Assembly: GCA_022316685.1 (NCBI GenBank)
Contig: JAKJHU010001563.1
Coordinates: forward strand, 1-64,000
DNA length: 64,000 nucleotides
Direction of reading: 5' to 3'
DNA from: Progne subis subis
Taxonomy: Eukaryota > Chordata > Aves > Passeriformes > Hirundinidae
Part shown: in pieces, positions 40,985 through 50,956 of the stretch
Position numbering within the stretch: position 1 is the stretch's first letter
Layout: each line of letters begins with the position of its first letter
Translations under genes and position numbers: made by a program
Notes under the pieces: generated by a model
Told to the model about the DNA's origin: nothing
The model's input: only the letters and a program-made list of their open reading frames with translations
Databases searched by the model: none

Positions 40985-42915
40985 TTACTTAGTTTGTGTC
41001 TTCTTCTTGAGCATGAGCTTTAGTGTACCGGGTTGTGGTGTGACAGTCCACTCCGTGTGGCTGGGTGATGTAGTTGGGTTCAATGGCTCAGTAGGGGGTG
41101 GCACTGGTCCTTTTACTCTAGTAATGTGTGTCCAACCCTTCTCTTGAGTCCTGATCGCTGTGTAGGGGGTGAGGAGGACCTGGAAGGGACCTTCAAATTT
41201 GGGTGTTAATGAGGCACTGGTCCAGGATTTTACTAATACCCAACCCCCAGGGTTAATTTGATGGACTTTTGAATCGAGGGGCGAGGTTTGAGGAATATAT
41301 CCTTTCTTCTGGAGATGTTCTAGGGTTGTCCCAATGGTTTTTAGGTATTCTCGTGCTATGTCTTCTCCAGATTGATAACTCCCCGTACCGTAAGGCGTTA
41401 ATAAGAAGGGAAGTCCGAACATCATCTCGTAAGGGGAGACCCCTATATCCGACCTTGGTCTTGCCCTAATTCTGAGAAGAGCGAGAGGCAGGCACCTGAG
41501 CCAACTCATTTGGGTTTCCTCTATTAACTTGGTTAGTACATTTTTAAGAGTCTTGTTCATTCTCTCAACTCTTCCTGAGCTTTGAGGGTGCCACGGTACA
41601 TGGAGCTTCCATTGTACCCCTAGTGCTTTAACAGTCTCTTGTAATATGCGAGCAGTGAAGTGGGGTCTTCTGTCTGAATCTATGTTATTTACAAGGTCAT
41701 ACCTGGGAATTATTTGTTCCAGAAGGGTTTTTATTACTACATCTGCTGTCTCTTTTCTGGTGGGAAAGGCTTCTACCCAATGGGTCAGATGGTCTATTAT
41801 TACAAGGAGGTGCTTATAGCCCTGAACTAGTGGCATTTCAGTGAAGTCTATCTGGATGCTTTGAAAAGGTCTCAAGGCTATTTCTCTTCCCCCTCGTGGA
41901 ATCTTTCTTAAGGCCCGCTGGTTTACCTTTTGGCAAATAATACACCCCTGGGTTATAGATTTTGCTAACTCATATACTTCTAAACATAGATATTCTCTCA
42001 GGAAGTGATCGCACAGTCCTTGAGTACCCCAATGGGTTGACTCATGGATTTCACTTAGCATTTTCCTTGCTAGGGGTTTGTTTAAAAACTTTCTCCCATC
42101 CAGTGTCACCCATTCACCATGTTTGCCTGGCTGCATTCCCAGTTCTTTAATTAGTTTTAATTCCTTCTCTTTGTATATTGGCTTCTCTTTCTCCTCCCTT
42201 TCCCTTGAAACTTCTGCTAGGGCTAAGGCCTTGATGGGTTCCCCTGGCCCTTGAGCTGCCTTTTTTGCCTCTTGGTCTGCTGTATGATTTCCCTCCCCTT
42301 CCAGAGTGTCTCTTTTTTGATGGCCTCTTACATGAACTATGGCGATTTCTAGGGGCTTCATTAAAGATGTTAGTGTGGCTTTTATTAGCTCCTTATGTGC
42401 CAAGTCTCTTCCTTTTGAATTTAGATAGCCACGCTCCTCCCAGATCTTTCCAAAGGTGTGGGCTACTCCATATGCATATTTGGAATCGGTGTATATGGTT
42501 CCTCGGTCCCCTTCTAATAAGTCTAGTCCTCTCTTCAATGCATGTATTTCACAAAGTTGTGCTGACCAACTGCTGGGTAACTTTCGGGTTTCTAGGGTTC
42601 TCATATTACTTCTGGTTGATCCTTCGATTACTGCGTACCCTGATGCTCTTTTTCCCTCTATTACCCTCGAAGATCCATCTATGAATAGCTTTCTCCCGTA
42701 GGGTAACGGTGTCGCGTCCAAATCCTCTCTTACTTTAGTCTGGAAGTCCAGAAGTTCTAGACAGTCGTGCTCTAAATCTTGGGGAGGTTCTCCAGAAAGA
42801 AATTGCGCTGGATTCAGAGTCTTTGAGGTAGTTAAGGTTAGATTTTCTGAATTCATTAGCGCGATTTCGTATCTAAGTATCCTGGAGTCTGTTATCCATT
42901 CTGGGGCTTTTGACT
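40985..42915 (-). pseudogene. RNase H and integrase, gammaretrovirus-like ERV
   Basis: A frame of more than 640 codons. RNase H: KLFIDGSSR, a Glu in CEIHALKRG, IYTDSKYAYG and HVRGHQK. Integrase: HHCC finger (HESTHWG, CIICQK), core Asp in IQIDFTEM and Glu in SGRVERMNK. The second core Asp block reads IDSDRRPHF where DNG is usual, so the Asp is kept but the neighbouring residues are changed. The C-terminal part contains GGWVLVKSW and FEGPFQVLL. The RT frame joins it only through a shift near 42,903-42,915. Confidence 0.9.
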
Positions 42916-44523
42916 TAAGATGGTTTTTAAGTCGTGTGGTGTATGGACCCGTACTTTTCCTTGTAAAGTCAGCTTCTGGGTCTCCTCCACTAGTACTGCG
43001 GTTGCTGCAACAGCCTGTAGGCAGGTTGGCCATCCCCGAGCAACAGGGTCCAACAGTTTCGATAGAAAGGCTACAGGCTTTTTACATCCACCCCATTCCT
43101 GAGTTATGACTCCATAAGCCACCCCCTCTTCGGTATTTACAAATAAGTCGAATTCTTGTTTCAGGTTGGGTAGACTTAGGACAGGTGCTGTGGATAACTT
43201 AAGTTTTAGGTCCTTTAATCGATCTTCATCTTCCTCTGTCCATTCTATTGGCTCAGGATTGACTAGTTTCTCGTAAAGAAACTTCACGCTCTGGGTGTAT
43301 TTGTCGAGCCACAGTCTACAATATCCGAAGAGGCCCAGGAGTTTTCTTATGTCTCTTTTGGTTTTGGGGGCGGGTATGGCTTGGATTCCTGCTATTCTTT
43401 CTGGGCTTAACTTCTTGTATCCCTTCCCAATTAGATGCCCCAGGTAGGTCACCTCCTGTTCAACGAACTGTAACTTCTTTTTTGACACTCTTAGTCCTTT
43501 TTCCCCCAAGAAGTTTAGGAGCTGTATACTTGCTGTTTTTACTTCCGACTGATCTTCCCCTGATAACAATAGGTCGTCCACATATTGTAAAATCTGCACT
43601 GGTCCCTTAGGATGGAATTGCTCTAGTAGCTTTTCTAGGGCTTGCCCAAACAAATTCGGGGACTCTGTGAATCCTTGTGGTAAACGAGTCCACCTTAGCT
43701 GCTGCTTCCTACTTCCCTCTGGACGCTCCCACTCGAATGCGAACCAATCTCGGCATTCCTCAGCTAAGGGACAGGCCCAAAAAGCATCCTTTAAATCAAC
43801 AACAGTGAACCACGCGTGCTCTGGAGGAATTTGGCTCAACAACGTATAAGGATTTGGGACCACGGGGTATTTAGTGACGGTCTTCTCATTAATTTCCCTT
43901 TGATCTTGTACTAACCGATACTTTCCTTCAGCTTTTCTTACTGCTAGTATGGGGGTGTTATGAGAGGACATGCATGGTTCTAAGATGCCTTCCTCCAGTA
44001 GTTGTTCTATAACAGGTGTTAGTCCTTTTTTCCCTTCTGGGGATATAGGGTACTGCTTTACCCGGACCGGCGAAGTCCCTGCTTGCATTTCGACTTTAAT
44101 TGGTGGGATATCTAGGAGACCAGTCTTCCCTTCCTCAGCCCATACTTTCGGGTCAATTTCTTCCAAATCTTTGGCTGTTAGCTTCATGATTTTCACTCGC
44201 ATTTTTCCTTTTTCTGGAATGACTCCTACCCCCAACTGGACTTGCAAGTCTCTTCCTAGCAGATTAGTTTCTAGCTCAGGTAAGTATATAAAATCAGCGG
44301 TGAATTGCCGAGAGTTCCCTTTTATTTTAACATCAGTTATAATGGGAGCCTTGAATGGTTTTCCCTCTGCTCCCATCACCTCACAGGTTCTCGCACTGAC
44401 AGTCATTCCTGCGGGGAGTTTCTTAAGGCTGGAGCGATCTGCTCCTGTATCTACTAAAAATTCAAAGTCTTCCTGGTGGGGACCTACTTCAAAGTTTACC
44501 ATGGGCTCTTCTTGATGACACAT
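42892..44523 (-). CDS. Protease and reverse transcriptase, gammaretrovirus-like ERV
   Basis: A 543-codon frame, in phase with gag across a UAG. Protease active site LVDTGADRSSL is near residue 28, with LLGRDLQVQLG near its end. RT blocks: TPILAVRKA, YRLVQDQREIN, WFTVVDLKDAFWACPL, RLPQGFTESPNLFG and ILQYVDDLLL, all catalytic residues kept. The thumb and connection follow (KKLLGLFGYCRLW-like). It stops at 42,892 because of the frameshift before RNase H. The first ATG is 10 codons past the gag stop, but normal expression would be by readthrough. Confidence 0.92.
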   Translation of the reverse strand: MCHQEEPMVNFEVGPHQEDFEFLVDTGADRSSLKKLPAGMTVSARTCEVMGAEGKPFKAPIITDVKIKGNSRQFTADFIYLPELETNLLGRDLQVQLGVGVIPEKGKMRVKIMKLTAKDLEEIDPKVWAEEGKTGLLDIPPIKVEMQAGTSPVRVKQYPISPEGKKGLTPVIEQLLEEGILEPCMSSHNTPILAVRKAEGKYRLVQDQREINEKTVTKYPVVPNPYTLLSQIPPEHAWFTVVDLKDAFWACPLAEECRDWFAFEWERPEGSRKQQLRWTRLPQGFTESPNLFGQALEKLLEQFHPKGPVQILQYVDDLLLSGEDQSEVKTASIQLLNFLGEKGLRVSKKKLQFVEQEVTYLGHLIGKGYKKLSPERIAGIQAIPAPKTKRDIRKLLGLFGYCRLWLDKYTQSVKFLYEKLVNPEPIEWTEEDEDRLKDLKLKLSTAPVLSLPNLKQEFDLFVNTEEGVAYGVITQEWGGCKKPVAFLSKLLDPVARGWPTCLQAVAATAVLVEETQKLTLQGKVRVHTPHDLKTILSQKPQNG

Positions 44524-44556
44524 AGGGTCCCCTATTGTATAGAGCCCACGACACCC

Positions 44557-44559
44557 CTA
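44557..44559 (-). promoter_or_regulatory. gag-pol UAG readthrough stop
   Basis: Gag ends GAT TAG GGG TGT and the same frame continues as pol. UAG followed by G and a structured downstream region is the murine leukaemia virus-type arrangement. No other stop separates NC from protease. Confidence 0.82.
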
Positions 44560-45153
44560 ATCCTCATCCTCTTCTCCTTTTAGCAGCTTTTCTAGTTTAT
44601 CTTGCTCTCTTGCCATTGCTTCATCAAATGTCACTTTCTGACAGTCTCTCCGCAAGTGCCCCTTCTTCCCGCAATAGAAGCAGGTCCTCTCTTCCCCTGT
44701 TCTCTTTGGGGTTCTCCAAGGTGGAGTTGTGGGTGTTCCTCGCCTTTCTCCTTTAAACCTTGTGTTTTGCCTGCCTGGTGGATCCTGATTTTTGACTGCC
44801 CCGGCACTTTCTTTCGCTACAGCCACCATTATTTTTGCTTTAACTCTAGTCTTCTCCTCCTCTCTTCTTAAGTAGACTTTTAGGGCTTCTCGTAACAGTT
44901 CATTTATTCCTTTCTCCTGCCAGTCTTCTATTTTCTCTAGTTTTCTCCTAATGTCAGGCCACGACTTGCTAACAAACTGGGTTTTCAGTAATATCTGGCC
45001 CTCGGGACTGTCAGGGTCTACGTTGGAGTATAACTGGAAATTCCTTTTTAATCGGGCCAACCAGGCGGCTGGGGTCTCTTCCTTTCCTTGCATGCTGTCG
45101 AATGCTAATTTAGTGTTGTTACTTCGGGGCACTGACTCTTTTATTCCTTTCAC
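44557..45153 (-). pseudogene. Gag capsid C-terminus and nucleocapsid, gammaretrovirus-like ERV
   Basis: Contains the capsid major-homology region (about residues 18-45, QGKEETPAAWLARLKRNF), a charged helical stretch (LRREEEKTRVKAK) and a single CCHC zinc knuckle CFYCGKKGHLRRDC (about residue 160), as in gammaretroviruses. The frame opens after a TGA near 45,168 that breaks it from the upstream capsid. It is in the same phase as pol. Confidence 0.88.
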
Positions 45154-45351
45154 TATTAGATTTCAATAGTCCTCCATACTCCTCCTGTCTTCCTCTCGAT
45201 TGGGACTCCATCTAGGGTCTACTATGGGTATTTTGGTGTCACCTGGAGGACCTATCCTATTCTCTCTTTCCCATATCCGTATCCCCACAGTACGAATCAT
45301 TCTCACCTCCTCTGGGCTGAATAGTATTTTTAAAATAGAATTTGGCTCTTC

Positions 45352-46152
45352 CTAGGTATACACATTAGGCCCCAAAAATTGATCCACTTGATTTGAAACT
45401 CCGATGGGATCTTCTACAAGACTCCCCAATTCTTTTTTAAAGTTACGGACCTCAGAGGCCGTAAGGGGGGCGTTAACAAATCCTACCCCTCCAGCGGCCC
45501 CTCCCATTGGGACTTCCCTTAAGGGGAAGAGTTTCGCCCTGGATCTGGTGTTGCAATAGGGCCCTTCTAAATTCTCAATTCCTTGGGTTGAAGTACCTCC
45601 ACTATAGTCGTTAATGGGGGAGGTTTCTGGGCTCGACATGGGAAGGCTTGATCCCCAATCTGGAGGTGGGGCTGGGAGTGTAGATGGAGAGGGGGAGGAC
45701 ACGGGATTGGGAGAGACCGAGGAAAGAGTAGAGGAAGCTGCCGTGCAGTAGAGGGTATCCTTGTTAGGATGAAGTGGTGTCCCCGCTAGGGGTGTATTTC
45801 TGGAAAAATTAGTAGAACCCGTTTGGGGTATATTCTTAAAAACATTCGTATGACCCACGAGGGGTGTATCTTTAGAAACATTCATAGAGCCCGCTAAGGG
45901 TGCACTTGCAGAAAAATTAGTTGGACCCACTTGGGGTATTTTTTCGGAAACATTCACAGAACCCGCTAGGGGTGCGCTCACAGAAAAATTGGTTGGAGGG
46001 GAATTGGGAATAGAAGGGGTTATGGACTGGGAAGGTTGGGAAGAGTTATCAGGACAGATAGGTGGAGGGGATAGATGGTCAAGAGGGTCCCAAGTAGGGT
46101 ACTCCTCTTCCTTCTTTTCATCTCTGTTCTTTCCCTGCTCCTTGACTTGCAT
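45352..46152 (-). pseudogene. Gag p12-like and capsid N-terminus, gammaretrovirus-like ERV
   Basis: A 266-codon frame: charged start, a Pro/Ser-rich segment with six 12-residue repeats (53-124), then a capsid start (VGFVNAPLTASEVRNFKKEL, about 225-245). It ends with TAG at 45,352, where the capsid sequence plainly continues in phase for another ~55 codons to the next stop, so this is a nonsense mutation. Its N-terminal side is linked to the matrix frame by a frame change near 46,150. Confidence 0.8.
45781..45996 (-). repeat. 36-bp in-frame repeat in gag, six units
   Basis: The units read PTNFSVSAPLAG, SVNVSEKIPQVG, PTNFSASAPLAG, SMNVSKDTPLVG, HTNVFKNIPQTG and STNFSRNTPLAG. Units 1-2 and 3-4 are most alike, indicating a 72-bp duplication on top of the 36-bp repeat. 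Confidence 0.9.
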
Positions 46153-46235
46153 ATTCTTATGTGTTTACCTCCCGGGTTAGGTTCTAACCAGCAGTCTGCA
46201 TATTTTAGTTGCTCAGTCTCTATATTCCCTTGGGC

Positions 46236-46526
46236 TCACAGATGTTGATTTAGTAACCAGCACATCCAAGGGTCAGTTGTGCCTTGCCAAGGCCATTTTC
46301 CAGGTAGGTCCAGGGTCAGCCACACCTCTACACAGTAATGTATCATCTTGATCTTATCTAGAGCCTTGGTTCTTTCATCGTGTTCCCATTGCCCTAGCAG
46401 GTTTCCTAGTGGGCACCCGGGGGGGATGTTAGTTATCCTTTCCTTTTTGGTGTTAGCTCCTTTCCTCTTCTCCCTTCCTTCCTCCTGCTCTTGAACTTGT
46501 TGACGTTTGCTCAAACACGCACCCAT
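46236..46526 (-). pseudogene. Gag matrix domain, gammaretrovirus-like ERV
   Basis: Starts ATG GGT (Met-Gly-Ala-Cys), a myristoylation and possible palmitoylation signal. PPGCPLGNLLGQW and the following WLTLDLPGKWPW are typical of a gammaretroviral matrix. It stops at TGA (46,236), after which the same frame continues for about 30 codons before a frameshift leads into the next gag piece. Confidence 0.82.
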
Positions 46527-47347
46527 TCTCCCTAGGTCAACAAAAAGATTCTAATGGTGCCTTTACCCAAACTGAAAGAATACTTCAAGGCAACACAAAA
46601 CAAAAACTCTTTGACCTCTCTTTAAACTAAAACTTCTTTAAGGTGCCCCTACACAAACGGAAAGGTACAGATGGGCAACTCAAATTATAAAATTCCACTC
46701 ACTCCGTAGGGCCTAGTCACCTCAGGACTACGACCACTACTTTCTCTCTCACCCTCGAGGACCCGTAGGTATCTCTCCTACCCCTGCTAGTCCCCAGGAT
46801 AGCCCGCCGGCCCCCTTGACCCTGCGTCCGGATGGGGCTAGACCCCCTGCCCAACGCAGGTCCCACACCCAGATAATATGCTCTCCTGGGGCCACCCCGA
46901 CCAGTGTGGGAATCAAGGGCCACACCCACTACTCCTCTTTTGTGGGGGGTATCCTAGTGAGGCCTTCCTCCCAATCTCCCTATGATGTGCCACTCACACT
47001 CTAAGTCACCTCCGCACATCCGGAGGGGGGTCCACTATGCCCCTGGAGACGCCTCACTCTCTCGATCTCCTCTCGCTTCCCCCTATTCCCAGCCGGGCCC
47101 CTCGCGAGAGTCGAGAACCACGGTACTGTGGGGTCCGCACTCGCTTCGGGGGTACGAGCTGCCGGCCCCTGTCTCACTCACACCTCACTCGCACGCCTCC
47201 ACTCCCACCGCCAGTTTACTCACGAGCTCTCCTCGGCGCTGTCCTTGGCGGTGGTGTCCTCGATGTTCTCCGCCGGCGTCCCTCGGCGTCCTCGGGTCCG
47301 GAGTAGCCAGCTGTCCCGAAGATCTGGATCCTCTTCTGGGTGTGGCT
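46527..47347 (-). other. 5' leader of the gammaretrovirus-like ERV
   Basis: About 820 bp between the primer site and gag, CpG-rich near 46,790-47,340. It should contain the packaging signal and splice donor, but I cannot place either with confidence. Frames across it on the other strand are compositional. Confidence 0.6.
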
Positions 47348-47365
47348 ATCCCAGACGATCTCCCA
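47348..47365 (-). promoter_or_regulatory. Primer-binding site, tRNA-Pro-like
   Basis: The minus strand reads TGGGAGATCGTCTGGGAT, four bases inside the 5' LTR. It matches the gammaretroviral tRNA-Pro primer site except at three positions. Confidence 0.7.
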
Positions 47366-47369
47366 AATT

Positions 47370-48199
47370 TGTTGGAAATGACCAGGGCAGGAGAACAAGT
47401 TTACTCCTTTCAGCACCTTTATTAATCAGCTCTTTTTGGAAAGGGGTAGCTCAGGGAATGCCTACGCCACCGCTGCTCCTGATGGACACCGCTGAGGAGG
47501 AGGTCGTCGTCAAATCTGCGCAGCCGCAGAGTCAGGAGTTTTGCCTCACAGGAGTCCCTCAGGTCTCGCTCGCAGTGTGTGTTGGGCCAGGGGGTGTCTC
47601 CCAGTGGGTGCCTCTGAAGTCAGGGTGAGAACCTGGATATCAGTCTGACTAAGTCCACAGGTGCCTGAAGGTCTTCCTCACCCGTTGATACCTTCTATTT
47701 TGTTGGAAGTGGAGCCGGCTCATTATCACTAGGGGTTGTTGGTATGTACCCCACTTCCGGCTAAGAGGTGCACCTTGGGAGTCCCCCTTATTTCCATATT
47801 GGGTGGTACTCGATGGAAAGTGGTCGGTCTCTTGGGCGGTGCCTCCAGGTTGATGGGTAGTTGAGGTGGAGCTGATGGGAGGCAGGCGATGTCAGTGTCT
47901 CGGTGGGCATAGACATGTGGTGTTGCTGACTCACCAGGCCAATCGGGGAGCAGCGGAGGCCTAACTTGGGATAAGGTAAGGGGAAACTGGGACTGAACAA
48001 TTGGGTTTAGGGGCCTCACTCGGGTAAGGGGAATGCACAACATTGGATACACAGAACTGGTTTCTAGGGTACATAGAACAGATAACAAAGACAGATAACA
48101 TTAATGCATAAAACAGGTAGCAAGAACAAGTAACCAACAGCTATTCAACTTAACACGAACCCCTAATGCTCTGCACCTTTCTTATTTTTATTCCTCACA
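47370..48199 (-). repeat. 5' LTR of the gammaretrovirus-like ERV
   Basis: Plus-strand ends TGTTGGAAATGACC and CCTCACA. The right end touches the inverted-duplication arm at 48,200 with no intervening host sequence, and the arm homology starts at that base. Confidence 0.93.
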
Positions 48200-49233
48200 A
48201 AGGCACAGCCATGGTTTGTCAGGACTTGCTTGATCCCAAGGAGCCCCATGGTGCATTTGGTGCTGAGCCCTCAGGGCCTGAGAGGAGATTGCACAAACCT
48301 TTCTAGCAGTCCAAGTCACAGGAAAAAACCAAAGTGTCTCACAGCATTCATGGGTCCCACTGAGGTCCATCCCCAACACAGGCTCTTCATGGACTCCTTG
48401 GAGGAGAGAATTGGAGGCCATGATTGCCCAAAAACCTCTCAGAGACTCAGTGTGGAAAGGAAAACCCAAAGTACCTTAAAAACCCTCGAGTATCTCAAAG
48501 CATGAATGAGCCCCACTGAGTGTCAATACAAAGCCTCTCTAGGGACTCATTAAGTATTTGATAGTTGGAGGCCATGACTGCACAAACCTCTCAGGGATTC
48601 AGTGTCAAAAAGTAGTACTTTAATGACTCTTGAGTACTTTGAAGCATTAATGAGCCCTACTGAGTGTTGTTACTGACAAAACATCTCCAGGGACTAATTA
48701 CAGCAGATAATTGGAGGCCATGATTGCACAAACCCCTCAGAGACTCCCAGGCCAAAGCAAAACCCAAAGTCCTTTGGAAAACCTGCAGTCCCTGGGAGCA
48801 CTAAGGAGCCCCCCAGGGCCATTCCTGCCCAAGGCTCCCCAGGGACTGGTCCCAGCAGATCCCTGAGGCCACTGGGATGTGGGGGGATGCTGAGGGCAGG
48901 ACAAGGGGCTGACAGTGCCCAGCCTTGCTGGGGCTGTGCCAGGAGGCCCCAGGGCCTCAGGACAAGGTGTCTCCTCACAGCCCTTGGTGGCACAGACCCT
49001 GCAGTGCCCCAGGGCACCAAGACTTGGCTTCTCCTGGGCACTGCCAGCGCTGCCAGGGCCCTTGGCCATGTCCAGCACAGCTTGTCCTGCGCTGTCCCAC
49101 AGCTGCTGCTGTGTCCCTGCAGGCTGCACACTCCCATCTCGCTGTGCCCTGGCTCTGCCCTGCATTTCCCTTTCTCTTCTCCCTCATATCCTGGGATGGA
49201 ACATGGGAGAATGGGTCAAAGCTGTAGCAGGGA

Positions 49234-49359
49234 TGGTTTAGACTGCACAGGAGAAAGTGTTTCTTTACTGAGAGGGTGCTCAAACACTGCACAGGCTCCC
49301 TGGAGAGGTGGTTGATGCCCCAAGGCTGTCGGTGTTTAAGAGACAGTGCCCTTAATGAC
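49234..49359 (+). mobile_element. CR1 3' fragment (right-arm copy)
   Basis: Inverted counterpart of 4,609-4,740, reading GGTTTAGACTGCACAGGAG through CCCTTAATGAC. Confidence 0.75.
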
Positions 49360-49539
49360 TGCTTTCACTTTTGGTCAGCCCTGGAGGGGTCAGGCACTTG
49401 GAGCAGACCATCATTCTGCTCTGAACTGCAGATCATTCCCAACGGGACTATCCTGGTCTGGTCTATCCCATTCCATAGTCATACCTGTACATGGATCCCT
49501 GCAGCAGCTGTGCTCTGACACTCTGCCAACAACATTCTC

Positions 49540-49800
49540 CTTGGTTCTGCAGTGTCACAAGGATCCATGATCCATGAGGTTCTCTAGTGTCACCATGGTC
49601 TCTTTGGTTCCACAAGGCCTTGCTGTGCCACAATGGCCCCTTGGTTCCATGAGGTTCTGTACTGTCAACAGGAATCTCCTTGGTTCCACAGTGTCATAAT
49701 GGACCCTTGGTTCCATGAGGTGCCTGGCCTCCCACAGCCTCTCAGAGACCCTTTTCCCCGTCACAATCCCTCACAGCCCCTCATGGCCCCTCACAGTCCC
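49540..49800 (-). repeat. Dispersed ~50-bp repeat block (right arm)
   Basis: Units such as CCTTGGTTCCATGAGG...CTGTCA, followed by the CCCTCACAGCCCCTCATGG short repeat. There is about one more unit than in the left arm (extra sequence near 49,575-49,655). Confidence 0.75.
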
Positions 49801-50371
49801 TCAGAGCCCCAGGCACAGGGCTCCTCCCAAAGGAGAAGGGGTCGGGCCCTGCTTGTTCTCCTTTGATTTCGGTCCCTTCACAGCCATGAGTAAAGAAAGG
49901 CTGAAATGGAGCCTTTCCCCAGCGTTCCCCTCGGGGTTCATTGCGGCTGAAGCTGTGTGCTGGCGCTGGCCCCAGCGCGAACATCCCTGCAGCCGCCCAG
50001 GCCTTTGCTGTCCCCCCGTGTCCATTCCCTGTGCCCGAGTCCCGCCCGGCTCTGGCAGCAGCAGGAGCCGCAGCGCAGCGGGCGCCGGCCCGGCCCAGCC
50101 GGGGCTCCCGGGCAGGAGCAGCAGCAGCGCCGGCCCCTTCCCACCTGCTCCTGCCTCGGCTTCCCAGGGGATTTTCCAGCTGAATTCTGGAGTAGAGCGA
50201 CAATCACCCACAAACAGCCCTGATTCCTCAGGGCCCGGCTGTGCTGCCCTGAGCCAGCCTCCAGAGAAAGAAAGGATCGGGTTCCAGCGCTGTTTTCAGC
50301 ACTGTTTTACGCACCCTGAGGTGAAAGCAGGAGGCTGCGGCTGCCTTTGCCTTGGGAATTGTAGATCATGA
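49715..50371 (+). CDS. Hypothetical 218-codon ORF (right-arm copy)
   Basis: Same length and frame as 3,671-4,327, starting at ATG. About twelve residues differ and there is no indel. No domain is recognised. Either both copies are open because of GC richness or the frame has been kept; the sequence does not settle this. Confidence 0.25.
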   Translation: MRCLASHSLSETLFPVTIPHSPSWPLTVPQSPRHRAPPKGEGVGPCLFSFDFGPFTAMSKERLKWSLSPAFPSGFIAAEAVCWRWPQREHPCSRPGLCCPPVSIPCARVPPGSGSSRSRSAAGAGPAQPGLPGRSSSSAGPFPPAPASASQGIFQLNSGVERQSPTNSPDSSGPGCAALSQPPEKERIGFQRCFQHCFTHPEVKAGGCGCLCLGNCRS

Positions 50372-50956
50372 CTGCTGTTGCCCCTCTTCTGCTTGCCACT
50401 TGAATTTTATCTGTAAAACTGCAATTTTTTGATTGGTGCCACCCAGAGTGCCTTTGTGATGGGGAACTCTGGCATCATGAGTAGCAGATCTCCAAATGTT
50501 CACAGGTCCCTGAGCTCAAAGTTGAGGAGAATTAAAGACACACAGGCCACATTTGCAATGCTCAAACACAGCCCTGTTGCTGTTGCTGCTGAAATAGAAT
50601 CAACTCACAGAGGTCATCACAGAATTTGCCTCTGGAGTGAAAAATAAAATGAAAAAATCCACCAGAAGAGGAAAAAAAAATGAGAACTTCTCAACTCGCT
50701 TCATCGTTGCTTCCGAGCAGCAGCACAAAGTGGAGATGCCCAGAGGTATTTCCAGCTGCTGCTGATCCCAGTTGGAGCCCAGCCTGCTGCCCAGTCCCAG
50801 CAGAACCTGAGCCCAGCCCGGGGAGCTCCCGCAGTGTCGGGAGCTCAGCGCACGCGGGGCCAGGCCCAGAGCCCCGGGCACGGCCGCCGATTGCGGGGCA
50901 GCGGCACAGGCGGAATGTCCTGCGGCCCAAACCTCCTGCTCCTGACACACAGTGCC

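Larger units (their letters stand above)
38075..48199 (-). mobile_element. Class I gammaretrovirus-like ERV with full-length env
   Basis: A 10.1-kb minus-strand provirus: 5' LTR at the right (47,370-48,199), tRNA-Pro-like primer site, leader, gag in three pieces, UAG gag-pol junction, PR-RT, RNase H-integrase, env, polypurine tract, 3' LTR at the left (38,075-38,937). A single zinc knuckle, in-frame gag/pol and DTGAD protease are gammaretroviral. Env is uninterrupted; pol has one frameshift; gag has at least two stops and one frameshift. The LTRs differ clearly (863 versus 830 bp, many substitutions), and the flanks AACCAG and AAGGCA do not match. Confidence 0.93.

Noticed and set aside
42265..42701. 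Hydrophobic plus-strand frames near 42.3-42.7 kb
   Set aside because: Antisense to intact RNase H motifs of the gammaretrovirus-like pol.
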